Of a stretch of DNA of 62,137 bases, positions 56,657 to 62,137 are shown in pieces. The translations under genes were made by a program, and so were the position numbers. Positions within the stretch are counted from its first letter, which is position 1. Each line of letters starts with the position of its first letter. The notes beneath the pieces were generated by a model. That model was not told the origin of the DNA. It ran no database searches and saw nothing but the letters and a program-made list of their open reading frames with translations. The stretch comes from Pseudonocardiales bacterium (lineage in GTDB: Bacteria > Actinomycetota > Actinomycetes > Mycobacteriales > Pseudonocardiaceae): assembly GCA_019241525.1 (NCBI GenBank), contig JAFAWY010000021.1:1-62137 (forward strand). Direction: 5' to 3'.

Positions 56657-57532
56657 TTACTGCTCTCCCTGCTCGCCGCGCAGGAAGCGCTCAAGCTCAG
56701 CGGCGAGCTCGTCGCCTGATGGAAGACCCGAGAAGTCGGGCGGTGCGGCCGCCTCACCGTCGAACGCGGCCTCGAGACCACTCACGAGATCCCGGTATTC
56801 CGCACTGTTGGCAACAATTTCGTCGATTTGGTGCAACACACTGTCAGCTGCGGCATGCAACTCCCCAGCGTCGAGCTTCAGCCCGGCGACGGCTGCCAGC
56901 GCATCGACGAGTGCGGCGGAGGCCGCCGGGTAAGGGATGGCTGCCAAGTAGTGGGGCACCCGCGCCCACACCCCGATGGCGGGGATACCCGCGGCGGCGA
57001 AACCTTCCTGCAGCGCCGTCTGGATCCCGGCTGGCATCTCGGCGGTGCCAGCGACCACGCCCACCTGCGCCGCCAGCTCAGCCGCGGTAGCGATCGCCAT
57101 CAGACTGATCGGGCGGGTGTGTGGAACAGGAGCGGCGTAGGCGCCAAGACCGACCACTAGTCGCACTCCCAGTTGCGTGGCTAGGCCCACGACGGCCCGG
57201 ACAAAGGCATGCCACGCCATGTTGGGTTCGGGTCCCATCAAGACCAACACACTGCTCCCTGCGGCGTCTTGACCGGCCCGCAGCTGGATCTCGGGCCAGC
57301 TCAAATGATCGACGACGCCGTCGGAGATTCGTACGATCGGACGACGAGACCGGAAATCGATGAGCTCGTCCGAACTGAATGTGGCCAGCACCTCAGTCGG
57401 GATCGTGTCGAGAATATGAGCGATGGCCGCTTGGGCTCCCAGCCCCGCGTCGACCCAGCTCTCCGTCGCGAGGAGCAGCACCGGCGACTCCAGCGAGCGG
57501 TGAGAGTGCAGCTCGTAGAGAGATGACATCAT
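56657..57532 (-). CDS. PAC2 family protein
   Basis: A 291-residue PAC2-domain protein (proteasome-assembly-chaperone fold): SPVLLLATESWVDAGLGAQA, SDELIDFRSRRPIVRISDG, VLMGPEPNMAWHAFVRAVV and VGLGAYAAPVPHTRPISLMA are all typical. Bacterial members have no settled function, though actinobacteria have proteasomes. It is an acidic, soluble protein. It lies between dnaE2 and imuB on the same strand. Its GTG/ATG start area overlaps the decayed SDR remnant on the other strand. Confidence 0.88.
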   Translation of the reverse strand: MMSSLYELHSHRSLESPVLLLATESWVDAGLGAQAAIAHILDTIPTEVLATFSSDELIDFRSRRPIVRISDGVVDHLSWPEIQLRAGQDAAGSSVLVLMGPEPNMAWHAFVRAVVGLATQLGVRLVVGLGAYAAPVPHTRPISLMAIATAAELAAQVGVVAGTAEMPAGIQTALQEGFAAAGIPAIGVWARVPHYLAAIPYPAASAALVDALAAVAGLKLDAGELHAAADSVLHQIDEIVANSAEYRDLVSGLEAAFDGEAAAPPDFSGLPSGDELAAELERFLRGEQGEQ

Positions 57533-57592
57533 CGGAGCCTATTGCCTACACGCACGCTCCGGTGAGGCGCTTGTTCGACGAAGTCATCGCCG

Positions 57593-57803
57593 ATGTGCCA
57601 TCGCCACCGCGGCACTCGCCGACGGCGACACCCGTGGTCGCCACTGCCCGACGCCCGCAGGCCCTGAATGAGCTGATCGCCACGCACCCGGATCAGGTCG
57701 AGGCCCTGACTCGACGTGCTCATCAACAACGCCGGCCGTACCCAGGTCGGTGCCCTAGAGGAGACGGTGCCCTGGAGGAGACGACAGAACAGGCCACCGT
57801 CCA
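57593..57803 (+). pseudogene. Remnant of a short-chain dehydrogenase (SDR)
   Basis: Pieces of an SDR lie in different frames: IATAALADGD in one, VVATARRPQALNELIATHPD and QVEAL in another, then after a loss of about 20 residues VLINNAGRTQVGALEET (the NNAG motif) in a third. A 17-base tandem duplication (57749-57765 and 57766-57782) makes the last shift. No complete frame remains. It sits between PAC2 and imuB, both on the minus strand. Confidence 0.8.
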
Positions 57804-57809
57804 CCACCG

Positions 57810-59408
57810 TCACTCATAGATCCCTTCAACCCACCAGCGGCCGGTCTCGCAGGCCAGCAGCACCGCGAGGGGTTCGGCGGCACGCCCGGCGGGTTCGGCG
57901 TCGAGTACCGCCTGCAGTCGCGCGCAGCGCCGCCCTCCACCGGGCTCCCACCAGCGCTCCTCGAGCGGCCAGGGCCCGGCCCAAGTCAACACCCGACGCG
58001 GCGGGTTCCCGTCCACCGCGATCCGGTACGGGACACCGGTGAGCCTTCCGCGCCCGCTTACCTTGACGGCGCGTCCGGCATCGTCAAACACCTCGGCAGG
58101 CAGCGTACGGGCGGGCACCCGGGGCGGGGAAGGGGCAGGCAGCCGGCCCGGCCAGGGAGGGTCCGCATCGTGCGCCGGAATCGGGTCGTCTCCCCAGGGC
58201 ACCAGGCGCACCCGGTCGGTGGGCCCCCGGCCACCGCCGAGCACTCCGATGAGGACTGCCTCGGGCCCTAGCATCCCCTGCACCCGGACCAGGGCCCGGC
58301 CGGCCCGCTCGTCATCTTCCCCCGACTCCCCCCACAGCCCACGCTGCAGGGCCTGGCCGCCGATCACCTCCTCCGGGATCAACTGGAGCAGCGTGATGCC
58401 CGCGCTGGGGTGTGATCCACGGGAAGTGAGCCAGCCGTCCAGCTGCCAGCGCACCCGATCGGCGATGCCGGATGCGGTCAACGGCCCGGCACAGCGCCAC
58501 ACCCGGTGCAGCTCCTCGCCCGCCTCGGTGCAGGCGCTGATCCCGAGCCGGACACAGGCCAGACCGCGGGAGGCCAGTGCGGTGTGCAGTTGCCCCGCAG
58601 GTTCCCGGGAGGCGAATGCCGCCGCATCAACCCGTTCCAGCGACGGGTCGAACCGGCGGGTGACGGTGAGATCGACCGGCGGGTCGCGGCGAGCCAGCGG
58701 GCGCTCGTCGAGCCCCCGGGCAAGCCGGTGCGCCCGCACCCCGTCGAGGCCGAACCGGGAGGCGACGTCGTCGACAGGCAGGGCGGCGAACGCGCCGAGG
58801 GTGCGCAGCCCTAGCCGGTGCAGCAGATTCACCAGTGCGGCCCGATCAGCTGCAGTCCGGCCAACCCCGGTGACGGCGGGCTGGTGCAGCTCGGCGATGC
58901 TCAGCATGGCGAGAAAGCCGGCCGAACTATCCGGTGGCACCAGAAGGCCACGATGCGCGGCCAGGGTCGCGGCGAACAGACCGTCGGCGATGCCGACCTG
59001 GCATTCCACCCCGGCCTGCGCAGCGACCACATCGACGATCCGCTCGGCCACCGTGGGTTCGCTACCGAAGTACTGGGTTGGGCCCCGGGCCGGCACCGCG
59101 ACCAGTCCGGGATGCACCACCTCCACGCCGGGCGCCAGAGTCTCAACCGCGGCAACCACCGGCTCGAATACCCGGGCGTCCCGTTCCGGATCGTCGGCGA
59201 GCACGACCAGCTCCGGGCAGCGGCCCTGCGCCTCACGGCGGCGTTGCCCACGGCGCACCCCCTGTGCCCGAGCAGCCGCCGAGCAGGCTACCACCCGGTT
59301 AGCGGCCACCACCGCTACCAGTGTCTGCGCAACCAAGCCCTCAGCGGCCGCACCAGCCACCGCAGGCCAGTCCGGGCACCAGACCACCACCACCCGGACC
59401 GGCGCCAT
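57810..59408 (-). CDS. imuB: ImuB, catalytically dead Y-family polymerase-like mutasome protein
   Basis: Mutasome adaptor that links DnaE2 to the sliding clamp. 532 residues with Y-polymerase-like palm and little finger, but the catalytic acidic residues are missing: the start reads VVVWCPDWPAVAG instead of the D-M-D-x-F-F motif. Other pieces: GVRRGQRRREAQGRCPEL, QVGIADGLFAATLAA, GVRAHRLARGLDERPLA. At 352-360 is QALQRGLWG, near the position of the clamp-binding motif of mycobacterial ImuB, though degenerate. The C-terminal tail has Pro-rich DPPWPGRLPAPSPPRVPAR. Its ATG shares one base with the imuA' stop (TGATG), so the two are coupled. Confidence 0.92.
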   Translation of the reverse strand: MAPVRVVVVWCPDWPAVAGAAAEGLVAQTLVAVVAANRVVACSAAARAQGVRRGQRRREAQGRCPELVVLADDPERDARVFEPVVAAVETLAPGVEVVHPGLVAVPARGPTQYFGSEPTVAERIVDVVAAQAGVECQVGIADGLFAATLAAHRGLLVPPDSSAGFLAMLSIAELHQPAVTGVGRTAADRAALVNLLHRLGLRTLGAFAALPVDDVASRFGLDGVRAHRLARGLDERPLARRDPPVDLTVTRRFDPSLERVDAAAFASREPAGQLHTALASRGLACVRLGISACTEAGEELHRVWRCAGPLTASGIADRVRWQLDGWLTSRGSHPSAGITLLQLIPEEVIGGQALQRGLWGESGEDDERAGRALVRVQGMLGPEAVLIGVLGGGRGPTDRVRLVPWGDDPIPAHDADPPWPGRLPAPSPPRVPARTLPAEVFDDAGRAVKVSGRGRLTGVPYRIAVDGNPPRRVLTWAGPWPLEERWWEPGGGRRCARLQAVLDAEPAGRAAEPLAVLLACETGRWWVEGIYE

Positions 59409-60097
59409 CAACTCACCGCTCTACTCGACGGGGCCAGGTCCGCGAGCACCTCCGCCACCGGGCCGCCGGGACCGGGCAGCAGCAAGCGAGCGGTGCGAAG
59501 CCGGGCCGCCGCACCGCGGCCCATTGCGTGCACCACAACCTCGCGGCTGCGCAGCCGCCCATATCCGGCCTCGGCGCCATACCAGGTCTCGGCACGGCAG
59601 TCCAGCGCGACTTCCGCGCCCGGCCATCGACCGAGCGGGAGCAGTACCGACCCACGCTGCCAGGCCCTAGCAGCCAGGGATCGCCGAGCGCCGGGGGACA
59701 TCCGGTCCGCGCCGGCCAGCGCCACCAGACCCACCCCGTCAAGCAAGGCCGCGGCCACCGGTGCCGGATCCGACCCAGGTCGAGGGACCAGAGCCAGCCG
59801 CTGCACCACCACCCCCGCTTCGGCTGCGGCCACTATCCCGAGGTCGCCGACACCGATCACCGCGGCCCAGGCCCCCTGCGCCGTGGCCGCGGACAGCAGC
59901 GCCAGCAGTAACGCCATCGAGCCGTGCACCGCGATGACCGACCCTCGGCGCAGTCCACCGCCAGGCAGCAGCGGCGCGAGCGGTTCAACCACCGGAAACG
60001 GCGGCCGACCACCGGGGGCGTCGAGCCGCTTCCCCAGCGTCGAGGCGGGTACCACCGGTACCCGTTGCAGCACCGACGCGACGCCCGCACTCACCAT
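59408..60097 (-). CDS. imuA': ImuA', RecA-like mutasome accessory protein
   Basis: Small accessory protein needed with ImuB and DnaE2 for damage-induced mutagenesis. 229 residues from ATG 60097, seven bases after GGAGG. It has a degenerate RecA-like core (GSVIAVHGSMALLLALLSA, where a P-loop is lost, then WAAVIGVGDLGIVAAAEAGV), as in Rv3395c. The C-terminal region is basic. The SOS box is 77 bases upstream and a hairpin (60121-60140) sits in the leader. First gene of imuA'-imuB. Confidence 0.9.
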   Translation of the reverse strand: MVSAGVASVLQRVPVVPASTLGKRLDAPGGRPPFPVVEPLAPLLPGGGLRRGSVIAVHGSMALLLALLSAATAQGAWAAVIGVGDLGIVAAAEAGVVVQRLALVPRPGSDPAPVAAALLDGVGLVALAGADRMSPGARRSLAARAWQRGSVLLPLGRWPGAEVALDCRAETWYGAEAGYGRLRSREVVVHAMGRGAAARLRTARLLLPGPGGPVAEVLADLAPSSRAVS

Positions 60098-60120
60098 TCC
60101 GCGGCCTCCCAACGAGTGGA

Positions 60121-60140
60121 TGCGGCGTCAAGCCGCCGCA
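60121..60140 (-). other. Hairpin in the imuA' leader
   Basis: TGCGGCG-TCAAGC-CGCCGCA, 7-bp stem with a 6-base loop, between the LexA box and the ribosome site of imuA' (about 12 bases from it). It could influence translation. Confidence 0.4.
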
Positions 60141-60173
60141 TCCAGATCCGCCGCGGGGAAGGCAGCGCATGTA

Positions 60174-60189
60174 TCGAACATGTGTTCGA
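60174..60189. promoter_or_regulatory. LexA (SOS) box upstream of imuA'
   Basis: TCGAACATGTGTTCGA: arms as in the dnaE2 box, spacer ATGT. It lies 77 bases before the imuA' ATG, giving both SOS units the same control. Confidence 0.93.
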
Positions 60190-60231
60190 TTACTAGTTAA
60201 CCCGAGTAGTCGGGCACCGTCAACCGCCGTC

Positions 60232-60459
60232 TCACTTCATGTCCGCGCAGGTGAAGCGAAGCGCCGCTTCCCAATCTAGAAAGCCGCCACCGATGAGGTC
60301 TGCGACATCCTCGCCGAGCTGTTCTCGCAGCGACATGGCGTAACGGTCGACCTGCCGGCGCTCACTGTCCTGCCGAGTCCCCGTGAAGTAAACGTGCCGC
60401 TTCCCGGCGGCGAAGTGGGTCAGCAAGGAGGCCTTCACGAATCTGTCAATGTAACACAC
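60232..60459 (-). CDS. Small protein divergent from the recombinase, unknown
   Basis: A 75-residue soluble protein I do not recognise, with an HFAAGKRHVYFTGTRQDSER stretch and an acidic helix SLREQLGEDVADLIGG. The GTG at 60459 or 60438 could start it; TACATT lies nine bases before the latter, which would give a leaderless transcript. It is head to head with the serine recombinase with seven bases between the outermost starts, so they share control. It may be a border gene of the right-hand mobile element or a fragment. Confidence 0.4.
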   Translation of the reverse strand: MCYIDRFVKASLLTHFAAGKRHVYFTGTRQDSERRQVDRYAMSLREQLGEDVADLIGGGFLDWEAALRFTCADMK

Positions 60460-60466
60460 TTAATCT

Positions 60467-62035
60467 ATGAGCCATCTTCGACTGCCAGCCCTGGACCTTC
60501 CCGCCGGGTTGCTGACGCGCCTGCGCCGGTTAACGGAAGCGAGCGGGTCGCCGGGGGTGATATACGCGCGGATCTCCGAGGACCGGGAGGGCGCCGGGCT
60601 GGGCGTGGAACGCCAGCTAGAAGATCAATGCGTGCTGTTCGACCAGCTCGGCCTACGCCTGGCGGGCGTGTACGCCGATAACGACCTCTCTGCCTTCACC
60701 GGTAAGCCCCGGCCGGACTACCTGGCGATGCTCGCCGATTTGGACGCGGGCCGGGCCCGGGTGATCACCGCGTGGCATACCGACCGGCTGCATCACAGCC
60801 CCAAAGAGCTGGAGACCTATATTGACCTTGCTGAGCGGCGGGGGGTGGTGACGCACTCGGTGAAGGCCGGTCCGCTGGATCTGGCGACGCCCTCCGGCCG
60901 GGCGGTGGTCCGCACGCTGTGCGCATGGGCGCGGTTTGAGAGCGAGCACAAGGGCGAACGGGTCCGCGCCGCCCGGCGCCAAGCCGCCGAGCAGGGCCGC
61001 TGGCAAGGGGGGTGCCGACCCTTCGGGTTCGAGCCGGATGGCACCACCATCCGCCCCGCCGAAGCCACCGCTATCGCCCAGGCCAGCGAGGCCATTGTGG
61101 CCGGGACCAGCCTGCGCAGCGTCGTACGCGACCTCAACAACACGGGACATCGCACCGCCTGGGACAAGGAATGGACCACTCAGGCGGCCCGGGACATGCT
61201 GCGCCGGCCCCGCAACGCCGGTCTCACCACCTACGGCGCTGAGACCTTCCCCGCCACCTGGCCCGCCATCGTGCCCGAAGCCACCTGGCGCGCGGTGGTG
61301 TCCATCCTCAGCAACCCCCAGCGACGCACCACCCTCGGCAACCGGATCAAATGGCTAGGCAGCGGACTGTACGTGTGCGGCGCCTGCGGCCAGCCCGCGC
61401 TGCGAGTCTCCCGAACGGGGAACCACCAGCACCCCACCTACCGGTGCAAGGCCCAGGAGAACACCGGCCACAGCGGCGGGCACGTCACCCGCGCCGCGCC
61501 ACCGCTCGACGACTACGTCGAGCGGATCATCGTGGCCCGCCTGCAACAACCCGACGCCACCACCCTGCTCACCACCCCGACCGATTCCAAGCTGGACACC
61601 ACCGCGCTGCACACCGAAGCCGCCGCCATCGGCCAACGCCTCACCGACTTCTCCGCCGCCTTCGCCGAAGGCGTGATCACCCTGGCCCAACTCCGCACCG
61701 GCACCGGCAAACTCCGCGCCCGGCTCACCGAGATCGAAGACACATTGACCGCCGCCGCAGCAGTCAACCCGCTCGCCGGACTCGCCGGGCAACCCAACAT
61801 CGCAGAAATCTGGTACGGAACCACCCCGGACCGCTCCGGCGGGCTCGACGTGGGCCGGCGCCGTGCCGTGCTCGCCACCCTGCTCACTGTCACCGTGCTG
61901 CCTACCGGCAAGGGCAGACGCCCCAACGGCTCCTATTTCGACCCCACCGGAATCCACCTCGAATGGAAAACACACCGATCACACCCCGCTCCCTGCGCGG
62001 AGAGGTTCTCCCCACGATCGCAGCGCGATGAGTAG
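60467..62035 (+). CDS. Large serine recombinase
   Basis: A 522-residue site-specific recombinase of phages and integrative elements. Catalytic domain: VIYARISEDREGAG with nucleophile Ser37 and Arg35; DLDAGRARVITAWHTDRLHH; later PSGRAVVRTLCAWARFESEHKGERV. A recombinase domain (WQGGCRPFGFEPDG onward) and a zinc ribbon follow (VCGACGQPALRVS ... YRCKAQ), then a coiled-coil (AAIGQRLTDFSAAFAEGVI). At 106-110 it reads DRLHH where most members have DRLHR; the second Arg (R71 in gamma-delta resolvase) is His110 here. It probably belongs to an element extending beyond the right edge. Confidence 0.88.
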   Translation: MSHLRLPALDLPAGLLTRLRRLTEASGSPGVIYARISEDREGAGLGVERQLEDQCVLFDQLGLRLAGVYADNDLSAFTGKPRPDYLAMLADLDAGRARVITAWHTDRLHHSPKELETYIDLAERRGVVTHSVKAGPLDLATPSGRAVVRTLCAWARFESEHKGERVRAARRQAAEQGRWQGGCRPFGFEPDGTTIRPAEATAIAQASEAIVAGTSLRSVVRDLNNTGHRTAWDKEWTTQAARDMLRRPRNAGLTTYGAETFPATWPAIVPEATWRAVVSILSNPQRRTTLGNRIKWLGSGLYVCGACGQPALRVSRTGNHQHPTYRCKAQENTGHSGGHVTRAAPPLDDYVERIIVARLQQPDATTLLTTPTDSKLDTTALHTEAAAIGQRLTDFSAAFAEGVITLAQLRTGTGKLRARLTEIEDTLTAAAAVNPLAGLAGQPNIAEIWYGTTPDRSGGLDVGRRRAVLATLLTVTVLPTGKGRRPNGSYFDPTGIHLEWKTHRSHPAPCAERFSPRSQRDE

Positions 62036-62072
62036 TGAAAACAGCGCTGTAGAGGGTTGTTTCCCCCTCACT

Positions 62073-62101
62073 TCATCACCTCACCTCGCCGGAGGTGATG
62101 A
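62073..62101. terminator. Hairpin after the recombinase
   Basis: TCATCACCTC and GAGGTGATGA (10-bp perfect stem, 9-base loop) 38 bases beyond the recombinase stop; an ACAGCGCTGT palindrome (62041-62050) precedes it. It has no clear T-run, so it may be a terminator or a recombination-site arm. Confidence 0.55.
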
Positions 62102-62137
62102 CAGGCGGGGGAACCGAAGGGGGAAGTCACCGGGGAG

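Noticed and set aside
58039-59670. A 543-codon open frame opposite imuB and imuA'
   Set aside because: Shadow of two recognised genes; low-complexity Ser/Arg/Pro composition.

Overview
The window is GC-rich actinobacterial chromosome with many GTG starts. Its gene order follows the Mycobacterium tuberculosis block from about Rv3274c to Rv3395c: fadE25, purE, purK, a GtrA protein, a PH-domain protein, birA, accD5, accE5, maf, accA3, glpD, amiA-like, deoD, cdd, dacB1, yhjD, trpS, icd1, folD, mfpA, dnaE2, imuB, imuA'. Extra genes (DUF3558 lipoprotein, DUF574 methyltransferase, DUF559 nuclease, a B12-mutase subunit) point to a relative outside Mycobacterium. I infer Mycobacteriales/Pseudonocardiaceae; this is from recalled synteny and family knowledge, not a search.

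Layout. Positions 1-2212 are one end of an actinobacterial integrative conjugative element: a RepSA-type initiator, a small excisionase and a tyrosine integrase broken by a one-base frameshift near its start. From 2257 to 17.3 kb come acyl-CoA dehydrogenase, purine synthesis (purE/purK), a two-component system, a HisN-like phosphatase, carbonic anhydrase, HMG-CoA lyase, and the acyl-CoA carboxylase set birA / accD5-accE5 with a MaoC-like hydratase and maf. From 17.5 to 28 kb come accA3, a glycerol cluster (glpD, an MFS transporter, glpK), a DUF559 nuclease and an M20 amidohydrolase. From 28 to 38.5 kb come an ATP-grasp ligase, a B12-dependent mutase, a Ser/Thr kinase, purine nucleoside phosphorylase, a TetR regulator with a clear operator, cytidine deaminase and a D,D-carboxypeptidase. 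From 38.5 to 52.9 kb come a decayed epimerase, an ABC exporter, cinA, trpS, icd, a three-gene ABC-2 exporter, mdh, folD and mfpA. From 53 to 60.1 kb lies an SOS mutasome locus: dnaE2 and imuA'-imuB, each unit preceded by a perfect LexA-type box. The right edge (60.2-62.1 kb) holds a large serine recombinase, probably the start of another mobile element. No gene-free stretch exceeds 300 bases; the two longest are 8587-8867 and 56374-56656.

The most unusual signal is non-coding. Five arrays of a short motif (core GTGTCGYGC), repeated every 22 bases exactly, sit directly downstream of the stop codons of accA3, glpD, the gamma-glutamylcyclotransferase gene, the M20 amidohydrolase and dnaE2. They always read in the sense of the gene that has just ended. 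A second family, the palindrome GCAGTCTG-CATC-CAGACTGC in oppositely oriented pairs, occupies other gene ends (after purE, and between an ABC ATPase and mdh). Together they look like two sets of 3'-end elements, possibly termination or RNA-stability devices.

Other themes are gene decay (frameshifts in the integrase, dnaE2, an epimerase and an SDR) and promoters whose TANNNT box lies only 6-9 bases from the start codon, which suggests widespread leaderless transcription.
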